From positions 1,302,001-1,366,000 of the forward strand of contig NZ_CP072113.1 of NCBI RefSeq assembly GCF_017654605.1: a DNA stretch of 64,000 bases. Direction: 5' to 3'. The DNA comes from Yimella sp. cx-51. Lineage in GTDB: Bacteria > Actinomycetota > Actinomycetes > Actinomycetales > Dermatophilaceae. Shown one piece after another: positions 8,623 to 18,726 of this stretch; positions within the stretch are counted from its first letter, which is position 1; each line of letters starts with the position of its first letter. The notes beneath the pieces were generated by a model. It was not told the origin of the DNA, ran no database searches, and saw nothing but the letters and a program-made list of their open reading frames with translations. A program made the translations under genes and the position numbers.

Positions 8623-9813
8623 ATGTCGATCACCCCTTACCGCAGCGTGCTCGGCAACGCCGCCGCACGTCGCGTCCTGCTGCTCGGGATCCTGCTTCGC
8701 ATCCCGATCTTCGGCACCGGGGTGCTGCTCATGCTGCACGTCGTCGAACACCTCAACCGTTCTTGGAGCCAGGCCGGCCTCGTGTCGGCCGTCGCAACGC
8801 TGGCGATCGCGATCAGCGGTCCCTGGCGTGGCAAGTTGCTCGACCGCCATGGTCTGCGCAAGGTCGTGCTTCCCTCGATCGTGATCACCGGATCCTGTTG
8901 GGCAGTAGCGCCTTTCGTTGGTTACTGGCCGCTCCTGGTGCTCGCCGGAATTGCCGGTTTGTTCGTCGTGCCGATCTTCTCGATCGCGCGGCAGAGCGTG
9001 ATTGCTGCCGTGCCCAGCCACGAGCGCCGCACGGCCTTGTCGGTCGACGGTGTCGGTGTGGAGTTGGCCTACATGACTGGTCCGGCCATTGCCGTGTGGG
9101 CGGGCCACCAGTGGGGCACCGCACCCTCTTTGTTCGTCCTGCAGATGCTTGGCGTCGTGGGCGGCATCGTGCTGTGGTTCCTCGATCCGCCGCTGCGCGA
9201 AGAAGGCACTCCTGCCGACCAGCTGGTCAGCGTGCCTCGCAGCTCTTGGTTGCGTCCGCGCTTCGTCCTGCTCTGCCTGGCCGCCGCGGCGTCGACCCTC
9301 GTGCTCGTGGGCAGCGAGGTCTCGGTCGTGGCCGGCTTGCGCGTCTGGGGTGAGTCCGGCCAACTCGGCCTCGTGTTCGGCGGTTGGGGCTTGGGGTCCA
9401 TCGTCGGTGGCCTCATCTACGGCGCACTCTCGCGCGGCATCTCGCCCTATCTTCTGCTGAGCGGTCTTGCGCTGGTGACCATGCCGATGGCGCTCGCCAA
9501 TTCTGCGCTCACTGTGGCCGGGCTCGCATTCTTCGCGGGCCTGCTGTGCGCGCCCACCATCACCGCCTCGGTCGAGGCCGTCAGTCGCGTCGTACCGACG
9601 GTTGCGCGCGGTGAGGCGATGGGCTGGCACGGCTCGTGCATGACGGCCGGCTCGGCGCTCGCCGCGCCCATGGCCGGGCTGCTGATTGACTCCCGCGGGC
9701 ACCAGACGTCCATCGTCGTGTTGTGTGCTGCCGGCCTGGCCATCGCACTCGCCGGCGGCTTCACCGTGCTCGCTGCCCGCAAGCGTCACCAGCACCTGGC
9801 TCTCGCCGCCTGA
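8623..9813 (+). CDS. MFS transporter
   Basis: A 396-residue polytopic membrane protein with about 12 hydrophobic segments. Between segments 2 and 3 it has GKLLDRHGLRK, a good match to the MFS motif A (G-x3-D-R-x-G-R). The overall pattern is that of drug/metabolite efflux carriers of the DHA1 type. The ATG at 8623 is preferred over TTG 8587, because the extra 12 residues are polar and overlap the apparent promoter. The gene stands alone. The inverted repeat in its promoter suggests local repression, but no regulator gene is adjacent. The substrate is unknown. Confidence 0.85.
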   Translation: MSITPYRSVLGNAAARRVLLLGILLRIPIFGTGVLLMLHVVEHLNRSWSQAGLVSAVATLAIAISGPWRGKLLDRHGLRKVVLPSIVITGSCWAVAPFVGYWPLLVLAGIAGLFVVPIFSIARQSVIAAVPSHERRTALSVDGVGVELAYMTGPAIAVWAGHQWGTAPSLFVLQMLGVVGGIVLWFLDPPLREEGTPADQLVSVPRSSWLRPRFVLLCLAAAASTLVLVGSEVSVVAGLRVWGESGQLGLVFGGWGLGSIVGGLIYGALSRGISPYLLLSGLALVTMPMALANSALTVAGLAFFAGLLCAPTITASVEAVSRVVPTVARGEAMGWHGSCMTAGSALAAPMAGLLIDSRGHQTSIVVLCAAGLAIALAGGFTVLAARKRHQHLALAA

Positions 9814-9944
9814 GCAGGGCTAGCCTGGGGTGGTCGGCGCTTCGGCGTTGGCGCCTGGATCAGCAGACAGGCCAAACCTGAGCTGGCTTTCACACCGATC
9901 GGTGGAGCCCGCGATCGGCCTCCGCCACCAGCGCAGGAGGGCTC

Positions 9945-10064
9945 ATGGCGCAACGCACTTGGATCCGTAACCCACTCGCGGTATTCACCGCGAACGACCT
10001 CAATGCCGGCGGTGGTCTGATGGCCGAACACCGCGAGCTGGCGGCAGCGCTCGTCGCTCGCTGA
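9945..10064 (+). CDS. Small ORF with strong ribosome site, possibly an amidohydrolase N-terminal remnant
   Basis: A 39-codon ORF (MAQRTWIRNPLAVFTANDLN..., ending LVAR) is preceded by GCAGGAGG at 5-7 nt spacing, one of the best Shine-Dalgarno sequences in the window. The first 25 residues resemble from memory the first strands of amidohydrolases of the 8-oxoguanine/guanine deaminase type (pattern x-I-R-N-P-x-A-V-x-T-x-N-D, then GG). After GGGL the similarity is lost, so it may be a decayed gene start. It could also be a genuine small protein. No homology search was possible. Confidence 0.4.
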   Translation: MAQRTWIRNPLAVFTANDLNAGGGLMAEHRELAAALVAR

Positions 10065-10108
10065 GCAATAGAAACCTCGCTCGAGGGGGAGAGCGCGAGT
10101 CGACGCGA

Positions 10109-10138
10109 TTTCGCGGGATGACTGCCGTCGGCTATCAT
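10109..10138 (+). promoter_or_regulatory. Candidate promoter of the infC operon
   Basis: TATCAT at 10133-10138 fits a -10 box. The upstream TTTCGC (10109-10114, 18-nt spacer) is a weak -35. It would give a leader of about 240 nt before infC. Assigned by eye. Confidence 0.3.
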
Positions 10139-10307
10139 GGAGACACCGATCCAGCGTCCACCCCCGGGCAGGCGCCGGATGTGCAAGAGAAGCAACGCTT
10201 CCACCTGAGTCGGCAGCCATGTCGCCAGGTCCCGGTTCGGAAGTGACGGTTCGCCGTCCTGGTCGATGGTTTTCACTGTCGTTCCTGTTATTTCCGTGTC
10301 TGGCGTT

Positions 10308-10345
10308 GGCTCCTCGTGCACTTCGGTGACGAGGAGCCTTTCTTC
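10308..10345 (+). terminator. Attenuator-like hairpin with UUCG loop in the infC leader
   Basis: GGCTCCTCGT (10308-10317) pairs perfectly with ACGAGGAGCC (10329-10338). Inside, CAC/GTG closes a TTCG tetraloop (10322-10325). TTTCTTCGTTT follows directly. It lies about 50 nt upstream of the infC start and has no converging gene, so it looks like a conditional terminator. No anti-terminator partner was identified. Confidence 0.65.
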
Positions 10346-10386
10346 GTTTCCGCACGGTGCACTGACGTTCAACTCAAGGAGCAGAC

Positions 10387-11028
10387 ATCAGCGTCGAGCC
10401 TCGTATCAATGACCGCATCCGGGTTCCGGAAGTGCGGTTGGTCGGCCCTAACGGTGAGCAGGTCGGAATCGTGCGCGTCGAGGACGCGCTGCGTCTGGCC
10501 GCAGAAGCAGACCTCGATCTCGTCGAGGTGGCACCCCAGGCGAAGCCGCCGGTCGCCAAGCTCATGGACTACGGCAAGTTCAAGTACGAAGCTGCCCTGA
10601 AGGCCCGTGAGGCACGCAAGAACCAGGTCAACACGGTCATCAAGGAGATCAAACTCCGACCCAAGATCGACCCGCACGACTACCAGACCAAGCTCGGCCA
10701 CGTGGAGCGCTTCCTCAAGGCCGGCGACAAGGTCAAGGTGACGATCTGGCTTCGTGGCCGTGAGCAGTCACGTCCGGAGCTGGGTTTCCGCCTGCTGCAG
10801 CGTGTCGCCGAAGACATCGGCGAACTCGGCTTCGTCGAGAGCTCGCCCAAGCAGGACGGCCGCAACATGATCATGGTGCTCGGTCCGACCCGCAAGAAGG
10901 CCGAGGCCAAGGCAGAAGGCCGCCGTCGTCGCGAGCAGGCAGCAGCCGCGTCGGACGCCGACGCCAAGAAGGACGCGCCGGCAGCCGACACCGCCGACGT
11001 GGTCGAATCCGAGACCGCCACCCCGTAA
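10387..11028 (+). CDS. infC: Translation initiation factor IF-3
   Basis: IF-3 binds the 30S subunit, blocks 50S joining and proofreads the start codon. I begin it at ATC 10387 ([18 protein letters not shown]), 213 residues. The canonical IF-3 N-terminus EPRINDRIR only appears upstream of the first GTG (10432), and AAGGAG precedes the ATC by 7 nt. AUC/AUU starts in infC are a known device for autoregulation, because IF-3 discriminates against its own start codon. The N-domain is followed by the linker [15 protein letters not shown] and the C-domain. An Ala/Lys/Glu-rich tail after about residue 180 is an actinobacterial addition. rpmI and rplT follow in the usual operon. Confidence 0.95.
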   Translation: MSVEPRINDRIRVPEVRLVGPNGEQVGIVRVEDALRLAAEADLDLVEVAPQAKPPVAKLMDYGKFKYEAALKAREARKNQVNTVIKEIKLRPKIDPHDYQTKLGHVERFLKAGDKVKVTIWLRGREQSRPELGFRLLQRVAEDIGELGFVESSPKQDGRNMIMVLGPTRKKAEAKAEGRRRREQAAAASDADAKKDAPAADTADVVESETATP

Positions 11029-11122
11029 GACAGCTACACCCCGCCGCATCCCTCCACCGAGGGTGGCGGCCAGACGACCGGCGCCCGCGCGTCGGAACAG
11101 CGAAGATGAAGGAGATCGGCTC

Positions 11123-11317
11123 ATGCCGAAGATGAAGACCCACAGTGGTGCCAAGAAGCGCTTCCGCGTGACCGGCTCCGGCAAGGTGATGCGTCAGCGT
11201 GCGCGCCACGTGCACAAGTTCCAGGAGCGCAGCAAGACGGCCACCCGTCGTCTCGTTCCGGACGTCGTCGTCGCCAAGTCCGACGAGAAGAAGATCAAGA
11301 AGCTTCTCGGTAAGTAA
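11123..11317 (+). CDS. rpmI: Ribosomal protein bL35
   Basis: A 64-residue basic 50S protein beginning MPKMKTHSGAKKRF, the conserved bL35 start, and ending KKIKKLLGK. ATG 11123 is used, with AAGGAG about 10 nt upstream; the upstream in-frame extension lacks family similarity. It is the second gene of infC-rpmI-rplT. Confidence 0.97.
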   Translation: MPKMKTHSGAKKRFRVTGSGKVMRQRARHVHKFQERSKTATRRLVPDVVVAKSDEKKIKKLLGK

Positions 11318-11378
11318 CAGCCCACTTTGCATTTCGTCCTGACCCTGTCAGGACAGCCCCAGAACGAAGGAGATTCAC

Positions 11379-11771
11379 GTGGCACGCGTGAAGCGGGCAG
11401 TCAACGCCCAGAAGAAGCGCCGTACCGTCCTCGAGCAGGCGAGCGGCTACCGCGGCCAGCGCTCGCGCCTGTACCGCAAGGCCAAGGAGCAGGTCACCCA
11501 CAGTCTCGGTTACAGCTACCGTGACCGCCGCGCCAAGAAGGGCGACTTCCGTCGCCTCTGGATCCAGCGCATCAACGCCGGCGCCCGCGCCAACGGCATG
11601 ACCTACAACCGTTTCATCCAGGGTCTGAAGAACGCTGAGATCGAGGTCGACCGTCGCATGCTGGCCGAGCTGGCCGTCAACGACGAGGCAGCGTTCGCTG
11701 CCCTGGTCGAGATCGCCAAAGCGAACGTCAGCACCGAGTCCTCGGCAGACGCCAAGGCCGACGTCGCCTGA
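11379..11771 (+). CDS. rplT: Ribosomal protein bL20
   Basis: A 130-residue 50S assembly protein that binds 23S rRNA early. The start is GTG 11379, preceded by GAAGGAG. It reads [15 protein letters not shown], then [17 protein letters not shown] and the globular [19 protein letters not shown] segment, all typical of bL20. In firmicutes L20 represses this operon at its leader; whether that holds here is not known. Confidence 0.97.
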   Translation: MARVKRAVNAQKKRRTVLEQASGYRGQRSRLYRKAKEQVTHSLGYSYRDRRAKKGDFRRLWIQRINAGARANGMTYNRFIQGLKNAEIEVDRRMLAELAVNDEAAFAALVEIAKANVSTESSADAKADVA

Positions 11772-11797
11772 CGCAGCTGAACAACCGACGAACGCCG

Positions 11798-12607
11798 GTG
11801 GAGCCCGTCCTGTCAAACCCGCAGTCCGAGCGGGTGAAGAAGGTTCGTGCGCTGCACCGGCGTTCGTCGCGTCTAAGGGCGGGCCTCTTCCTCGCCGAAG
11901 GACCGCAAGCCGTCCGCGAACTGCTGTGCTTCCGGCCCGAGACCGCACAAGCGGTGTACGTGTTGGACGGTGCCAGCGGCGCTGTCCTGACCGAACTCTG
12001 CGAACTCGCCCGCGACCGAGCAGTGCCGCTGTTCGCGGTCACCGAGCAGGTGATGGCCGCCATGTGCGATGCCCAGCACCCGCAAGGGATCGCGGGGGTC
12101 GCGCGGCCGGTCGACGTGCTGCTGCACGATGCGCTGGACGGCGAGGGGTTCGTGGTCGTGCTGACCAATGTGCGCGATCCCGGTAACGCCGGCACGGTGT
12201 TGCGCGGAGCGGACGCCGCTGGTGCGCGCTGTGTGCTGGTCAGCGACTCCAGTGTCGATCTCTACAACCCCAAAGTGGTGCGCTCCACCGTCGGCTCGCT
12301 GTGGCACCTGCCGGTGAGCATCGGACGGACGATCCCCGAGATCTTCGAAGCCTGCCGGTCGGCAGGGCTCACCCTGTTGGCCGCCGATGGCGTCGGCAAC
12401 ACGCTGTTGCCCGACACGGAGTTGTCGCAGCCGCACGCGTGGGTCTTCGGCAATGAGGCGTGGGGTCTGGAGCCAGAGGTGCGCGATGCGTGTGACGAGG
12501 TCGTGCGGGTCCCTATCTACGGTCACGCCGAGTCCTTGAATCTGGCCATGGCGGCCACCGTCTGCATGTACGCCAGCGCCGCCGCTGCCCACCCGAAACT
12601 CGGGTGA
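11798..12607 (+). CDS. SpoU/TrmH-family RNA 2'-O-methyltransferase
   Basis: A 269-residue SPOUT methyltransferase. An N-terminal L30e-like substrate domain (about 1-110, with RAGLFLAEGPQAVREL) is followed by the knotted SAM domain. SPOUT motif 1 is NVRDPGNAGTVLR, motif 2 VFGNEAWGL, and motif 3 ESLNLAMAATVCMY. It probably methylates a ribose in 23S rRNA, as TsnR-like proteins at this locus do. The exact site cannot be told. It starts at GTG 11798, 26 nt after rplT, and belongs to the translation block. Confidence 0.9.
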   Translation: MEPVLSNPQSERVKKVRALHRRSSRLRAGLFLAEGPQAVRELLCFRPETAQAVYVLDGASGAVLTELCELARDRAVPLFAVTEQVMAAMCDAQHPQGIAGVARPVDVLLHDALDGEGFVVVLTNVRDPGNAGTVLRGADAAGARCVLVSDSSVDLYNPKVVRSTVGSLWHLPVSIGRTIPEIFEACRSAGLTLLAADGVGNTLLPDTELSQPHAWVFGNEAWGLEPEVRDACDEVVRVPIYGHAESLNLAMAATVCMYASAAAAHPKLG

Positions 12608-12730
12608 GACCCACGATGGCGCGTCGATAGACTCCGACGTGGCCCCGAGCGCCGTGCATCGTCGCGGCGAGCGTCCACCCCGTGCCATTGAGCACGACTG
12701 ACTACCACCGAGATCACTGAGACGAGAGCG

Positions 12731-13825
12731 ATGTCAGGCCCCAATACTTCGTACGACCCCGTCGAGGTCGCAGCTCTCGACCCTGCTCAGATCGAGCAGG
12801 CCGTGCAGGACGCCCTCGCGGCGATCGCTGCAGCGACCGATCTCGACCAACTCAAGCTCGTGCGTACCGCCCACCAGGGCGACAAGTCGCCGCTGGCACT
12901 GGCCAACCGTGAGATCGGTGCGCTCCCGCCGACCGCGAAGGCCGAGGCGGGCAAGCGCGTCGGTCAGGCCCGCGGTCAGGTCGGCGCAGCACTCAAAGAA
13001 CGCCAAGCCCAACTCGAGATCGAGCGCGACGAGCGCATCTTGGTCGAGGAGGCCGTCGACGTCACCGTCGTCTCGCAGCGGCGCCCGCTGGGCCGCCGCC
13101 ACCCCACTGAACTCATGGGCGAACGCATCGCCGACATCCTCGTGGGCATGGGCTGGGAGATCGCCGAAGGGCCCGAGGTCGAAGCAGAGTGGTTCGTCTT
13201 CGACGCCCTCAACTTCGACGCCGATCACCCGGCACGTCAGATGCAGGACACCTTCTACCTCGAGCCCGCCGACGGCGGTCTGGTGCTGCGCACCCACACC
13301 TCACCTGTGCAGGCGCGCGCCATGCTTGAGCGCGGTGCACCGCTCTACATCGGCTGCCTGGGTCGGGTGTTCCGCACCGACGAACTCGACGCCACCCACA
13401 TGCCGGCTTTCCATCAGATCGAGGGCCTGGCCGTCGACGAAGGTCTGACGATGGCCCACCTGAAGGGCACCCTCGACCGACTGGCGACGGAGTTGTTCGG
13501 CGAGGGCATCATCACGCGTTTGCGCCCGTCCTACTTCCCGTTCACCGAGCCGTCGGCCGAGATGGACCTGCGCTGCTTCGTCTGTCGCGGTGAAGATCCC
13601 GACTGCCGCGCGTGCTCCGGCACCGGCTGGATCGAGTGGGGCGGTTGCGGGATGGTCAACCAGAACGTCCTGCGCGCCTGCAATGTCGACCCTGACAAAT
13701 ACTCCGGTTTCGCGTTCGGCATGGGTGTCGACCGAGCCCTGATGTTCCGCACCGGTGCCGCCGACATGCGGGAAATGATCGAGGGCGATGTGCGCTTCAA
13801 CAACCAGTTCGGAATGGAGATCTGA
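12731..13825 (+). CDS. pheS: Phenylalanyl-tRNA synthetase alpha subunit
   Basis: Catalytic class II subunit of the alpha2beta2 PheRS (364 residues), charging tRNA-Phe. An N-terminal coiled coil (about 20-100) leads to the class II core. The substrate-binding segment FHQIEGLAVDEG is present, as is the Cys-rich CFVCRGEDPDCRACSGTGW seen in many PheS proteins. Motif 3 lies in FAFGMGVDRALMFR near the C-terminus. Its TGA overlaps the pheT ATG (TGATG), so the subunits are translationally coupled. No T-box or Phe-rich leader peptide is visible upstream. Confidence 0.97.
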   Translation: MSGPNTSYDPVEVAALDPAQIEQAVQDALAAIAAATDLDQLKLVRTAHQGDKSPLALANREIGALPPTAKAEAGKRVGQARGQVGAALKERQAQLEIERDERILVEEAVDVTVVSQRRPLGRRHPTELMGERIADILVGMGWEIAEGPEVEAEWFVFDALNFDADHPARQMQDTFYLEPADGGLVLRTHTSPVQARAMLERGAPLYIGCLGRVFRTDELDATHMPAFHQIEGLAVDEGLTMAHLKGTLDRLATELFGEGIITRLRPSYFPFTEPSAEMDLRCFVCRGEDPDCRACSGTGWIEWGGCGMVNQNVLRACNVDPDKYSGFAFGMGVDRALMFRTGAADMREMIEGDVRFNNQFGMEI

Positions 13826-16344
13826 TGCGGGTGCCGATCGATTGGCTGCGCGAGTACGTCGCGGTCCCGACCGACGCCCGCGGTGTCGACGTGGCAGCCG
13901 CCCTCGTCAAGGTCGGTCTGGAGGAGGAGGGCATCCACGGCGGTGACATCACCGGTCCGCTGGTGGTCGGCCGAGTCATCTCCAAGGAGCCCGAGGAGCA
14001 GAAGAACGGCAAGACGATCAACTGGTGCCAGGTCGACGTCGGTGACGCCAACGGCAACGGCGAACCCCAGGGCATCGTGTGCGGCGCGCACAACTTCGAC
14101 GCCGGCGACTGGGTGGTCTGCGTCCTGCCCGGCGCGGTGCTGCCCGGCGGGTTCGAGATCTCCGCGCGCAAGACCTACGGCCACGTCTCGGCCGGAATGA
14201 TCTGTGCCGCAGACGAACTCGGCCTTCCAGACGACGGCTCCGGCGGCATCATCCGGCTCTCCGAGATCCTCCCGGGTGTCGAACTCACGCCGGGGCAGGA
14301 CGCCCTGCCGTTGCTCGGACTCGACCGGGAGACGGTGGAGATCAATGTGACGCCCGATCGCGGCTACTGCTTCTGCATCCGCGGCGTAGCGCGCGAGTAC
14401 TCCCATTCCACCGGTGCGCAGTTCGTCGATCCGGCGCTCGCGCTGGCCGCCAAGGCCCCGACCGCCACTGGTTCGGGCTTCGGCGTCGAGGTAGACGACC
14501 AACACCCGATGAACGACAACCTGGGCTGCACCCGGTACGTGGCGCGGATCGTGCGCGGCATCGATCCGTCCGCCCCCACCCCGGCCTGGATGGCCACCCG
14601 CCTGACCGAAGCCGGCATGCGTCCCATCTCGCTCGCGGTAGACATCACCAACTACGTGATGCTCGCCCTCGGCCAGCCGTTGCACGCTTTTGACGTCGAC
14701 ACCCTCACCGGACCCATCGTGGTGCGACGGGCCCGCCAGGGGGAGCAGCTGAAGACCCTCGACGATGTCGACCGCTCGCTCTTCGCCGAGGATCTCCTCA
14801 TCACCGACGCCGGCGAGAAGCCCTTGGCGATCGCCGGTGTCATGGGTGGTGAAGACTCCGAGGTGAGCGACTCCACGCGCAGCGTGCTCATCGAGGCCGC
14901 CCGCTTCGACCCCACATCGATCGCCCGCTCGGCCCGCCGGCACAAGCTGGCCACCGAGGCATCGAAGCGCTTCGAGCGTGGTGTCGACCCCGAACTCGCC
15001 CCGGCCGCAGCGCAATTGGCGGTTGATCTGCTCGTCGAGTTCGGCGGCGGCACCGCTGATGAAGCAGTCACGGATGTCTACACCCCGCTTGTTCGGCCCG
15101 TGATTGAGCTCGATGCCGACCAGCCCAGCAAGGTTGTCGGTGTCGACTACACCTGCGAGCAGGTCGTGTCGGTGCTGGAGCAGATCGGCTGTGCCGTCGA
15201 GCAGCCAGGTGACCACCTGCGGGTGACACCGCCCACCTGGCGTCCTGATCTCACCACCTGGCCCGACCTGGTCGAAGAGGTCGCGCGCATCCAGGGTTAC
15301 GCGTCCATTCCGTCGATCGTGCCGGCCGCGCCAGGCGGACGCGGGCTGACCGACGCGCAACGGGGCCGCCGGATCGCCGCGAATGTGCTTGCCGCCCAGG
15401 GGTTCACCGAGATCTGGAGCGCGCCCTTCGTGTCCGAGAAGTCCTTCGACCTGCTCGGCTACGCCGCGAACGACGTCCGGCGCACCACTGTGCGGGTTGC
15501 GAACCCGCTGTCGGAGGAAGAGCCGCTGATCCGCACCGCAGTGCTGCCGAATGTGCTGGACGCTTTGCGCCGCAACGTTTCTCGCGGGCAGCACGAGGTT
15601 GCCCTCTTCGAGCACGGTCTGGTCATCGCCGGCCCGGCCGGACGAGCACCCACCTACCCGGTCGGCACCTACCCCGGTGCCGAGGCAGTTGCGCAGATCG
15701 AGGAGGCCGTGCCGGCTCAACCGCGGCACCTTGCCTGGGCGATGACCGGCGAGCAAGACCACAGTGGCTGGTGGGGCAAGGGACGCAGCGCAGACTGGGC
15801 CGACGCAATCGCCGTCGCGCGCAGCCTCGCCGACGCGCTCGCCGTGCCACTTCAGGTGCGCACCGGCGCCGTGATGCCGTTCCACCCCGGTCGTTGCGCC
15901 GAACTGGTGCTGGCAAATGGCACCGTGATCGGAGCCGCCGGCGAACTGCACCCCAAGGTCGTCTCGGCGCTCGGATTGTCCGGGCGTCCGGTCGGTGGCG
16001 AACTCGACCTCGATGCGCTCGTCGCGGCCGCCGGCAATCCGCAGGCGGTGGGGCTGTCCAACTTCCCGATCGTGCAGAGCGATGTCGCCCTCACCGTCGA
16101 CAGCGCAGTGCGCGCGGGCGAGGTGTTGGAGACACTGCGCTCGGCAGCGGGCGCAGAACTCGAAGCGATCGAACTCTTCGACAGCTACGAGGGTGATCAG
16201 GTCGGCCAGGGGAAGAAGTCATTGGCCTTCCGGATGACCTTCCGCGGTCATCGCACGCTGAAGACCGACGAGGTCAACCAGTGGCGTGATGCCGCTGTCT
16301 CCGCCGCTGGACGGGTGCACGGAGCAGTGCAGCGGGGAGCCTGA
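13825..16344 (+). CDS. pheT: Phenylalanyl-tRNA synthetase beta subunit
   Basis: An 839-residue structural/editing subunit. From the N-terminus it has an EMAP-II-like tRNA-binding OB domain (about 40-150, with GHVSAGMICAADELGL), the B3/B4 editing domain (about 215-385), the B5 domain, a pseudo-catalytic class II core, and the C-terminal FDX-ACB anticodon-binding domain (about 745-839, LSNFPIVQSDVAL to KTDEVNQWRDAA). Length and domain order are normal for bacteria. Confidence 0.97.
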   Translation: MRVPIDWLREYVAVPTDARGVDVAAALVKVGLEEEGIHGGDITGPLVVGRVISKEPEEQKNGKTINWCQVDVGDANGNGEPQGIVCGAHNFDAGDWVVCVLPGAVLPGGFEISARKTYGHVSAGMICAADELGLPDDGSGGIIRLSEILPGVELTPGQDALPLLGLDRETVEINVTPDRGYCFCIRGVAREYSHSTGAQFVDPALALAAKAPTATGSGFGVEVDDQHPMNDNLGCTRYVARIVRGIDPSAPTPAWMATRLTEAGMRPISLAVDITNYVMLALGQPLHAFDVDTLTGPIVVRRARQGEQLKTLDDVDRSLFAEDLLITDAGEKPLAIAGVMGGEDSEVSDSTRSVLIEAARFDPTSIARSARRHKLATEASKRFERGVDPELAPAAAQLAVDLLVEFGGGTADEAVTDVYTPLVRPVIELDADQPSKVVGVDYTCEQVVSVLEQIGCAVEQPGDHLRVTPPTWRPDLTTWPDLVEEVARIQGYASIPSIVPAAPGGRGLTDAQRGRRIAANVLAAQGFTEIWSAPFVSEKSFDLLGYAANDVRRTTVRVANPLSEEEPLIRTAVLPNVLDALRRNVSRGQHEVALFEHGLVIAGPAGRAPTYPVGTYPGAEAVAQIEEAVPAQPRHLAWAMTGEQDHSGWWGKGRSADWADAIAVARSLADALAVPLQVRTGAVMPFHPGRCAELVLANGTVIGAAGELHPKVVSALGLSGRPVGGELDLDALVAAAGNPQAVGLSNFPIVQSDVALTVDSAVRAGEVLETLRSAAGAELEAIELFDSYEGDQVGQGKKSLAFRMTFRGHRTLKTDEVNQWRDAAVSAAGRVHGAVQRGA

Positions 16345-16368
16345 CGCATCGCCGGCCCTGACAGTCGG

Positions 16369-16403
16369 CAGAAAGGCTCGGGCGCATGGCTCGAGCCTTT
16401 CTG
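16369..16403 (+). terminator. Terminator-like hairpin after pheT
   Basis: CAGAAAGGCTCG (16369-16380) pairs perfectly with CGAGCCTTTCTG (16392-16403) around an 11-nt loop. There is no T tract. It lies 25 nt after pheT and abuts the argC promoter, so it separates the two operons. Confidence 0.7.
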
Positions 16404-17485
<1,082 letters not shown>

Positions 17486-17522
17486 CCCAGACGCGTGAGC
17501 TGTGCAAGCAAAGGAGTAACCC

Positions 17523-18674
17523 ATGAGTGTCACTGCGGCACAAGGATTCCGGGCCGTAGGCGTGACGGCCGGCCTGAAAGCGAGCGGCAAGCCAGACCTC
17601 GCCCTCGTGATCAACGACGGCCCTGATCACGGCGCGGCGGCGGTCTTCACCAGCAATCGGGTCGAAGCCGCGCCCGTCACCTGGTCGCGTGTCGCCGTCA
17701 AGGACGGCCGGCTCGATGCGGTGATCCTCAACTCCGGCGGAGCAAACGCCTGCACCGGGCCGCAGGGTTTCGCCGACACCCATCGCACTGCTGAGCTCGT
17801 GGCCGAGCTGCTCGACATCTCCTCCGGCGACGTCGGTGTGTGTTCGACCGGACTGATCGGCGAGTTACTACCGATGGACATGATCGAGGCGGCGCTCCCA
17901 CAGGTGGTCGCGGCGGCGAACACCGACGGTGGAGCGGACGCGGCAGCCGCGATCATGACCACCGACACGGTGGCCAAACAGGCATCGGTCAGTGTCGACG
18001 GCTGGACAGTCGGCGGGATGGCCAAGGGTGCCGGCATGCTGGCGCCTGCCCTGGCCACCATGCTCGTCGTCGTCACCACTGATGCCGTCGTCGTTCCTGA
18101 ACTGTTGGAACAGGCGCTGCGCCATGCGACGGCGCACTCCTTCGATCGCATCGACTCCGACGGATGCCAGTCGACCAACGACACAGTCTTCCTCCTGGCC
18201 TCGGGCGCGTCGGGGGAGCGCCCGAGCCAGGAGGAGTTCACTGCAGCGGTGACCACGGTGTGTGCCGACCTCGCCCGGCAGCTCATTGCGGACGCCGAGG
18301 GTGCCCATCACGACATCGCCATCGAGATCCGCACTGCAGCAAGCGAATCAGACGCGCTGACGGTGGCTCGCGCGATCGCCCGCAACAACCTGTTCAAATG
18401 TGCCGTTTTCGGCAACGACCCCAACTGGGGCCGCATTGTCGCAGCGGTCGGCACGACCGATGCCGAGTTCGAGCCTTCGCAGCTGGATGTCACGATCAAC
18501 GGCGTCCAGGTGTGCCGCGGGTGCGGAGTGGGGGACGACCGATCCGGCGTCGACCTCAGCGGGCGCGAAGTGCACGTCGTCGTCGACCTGCACGCCGGTG
18601 ACGCGACAGCCACCGTGTGGACCAATGACCTCACGCACGACTACGTGCACGAGAACTCGGCCTACTCCACATGA
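17523..18674 (+). CDS. argJ: Glutamate N-acetyltransferase / ornithine acetyltransferase
   Basis: ArgJ moves acetyl groups from N-acetylornithine to glutamate, making the arginine pathway cyclic. It is an Ntn-type enzyme that cleaves itself before a Thr. Here the self-processing site is MAKGAGMLAPALATML with the nucleophile at Thr179. It yields alpha and beta chains from the 383-residue precursor. The oxyanion residues sit in SGGANACTG. AAGGAG lies upstream of ATG 17523. Whether it is also able to use acetyl-CoA (bifunctional type) is not decidable by eye. Confidence 0.96.
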   Translation: MSVTAAQGFRAVGVTAGLKASGKPDLALVINDGPDHGAAAVFTSNRVEAAPVTWSRVAVKDGRLDAVILNSGGANACTGPQGFADTHRTAELVAELLDISSGDVGVCSTGLIGELLPMDMIEAALPQVVAAANTDGGADAAAAIMTTDTVAKQASVSVDGWTVGGMAKGAGMLAPALATMLVVVTTDAVVVPELLEQALRHATAHSFDRIDSDGCQSTNDTVFLLASGASGERPSQEEFTAAVTTVCADLARQLIADAEGAHHDIAIEIRTAASESDALTVARAIARNNLFKCAVFGNDPNWGRIVAAVGTTDAEFEPSQLDVTINGVQVCRGCGVGDDRSGVDLSGREVHVVVDLHAGDATATVWTNDLTHDYVHENSAYST

Positions 18675-18726
18675 GCCGCACTCCCATACTTGTCAGTCTG
18701 ACTGAAACCTTCGGAGGAACCCACCG

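Noticed and set aside
12608-12730. T-box or attenuator upstream of pheST
   Set aside because: No GGTGGNACCGCG motif, Phe-rich leader peptide or strong hairpin is visible.
13531-15951. 806-codon open frame antisense to pheS/pheT
   Set aside because: It mirrors the codon structure of pheT in a high-GC genome, has no ribosome site or recognisable domain, and pheT is certain.
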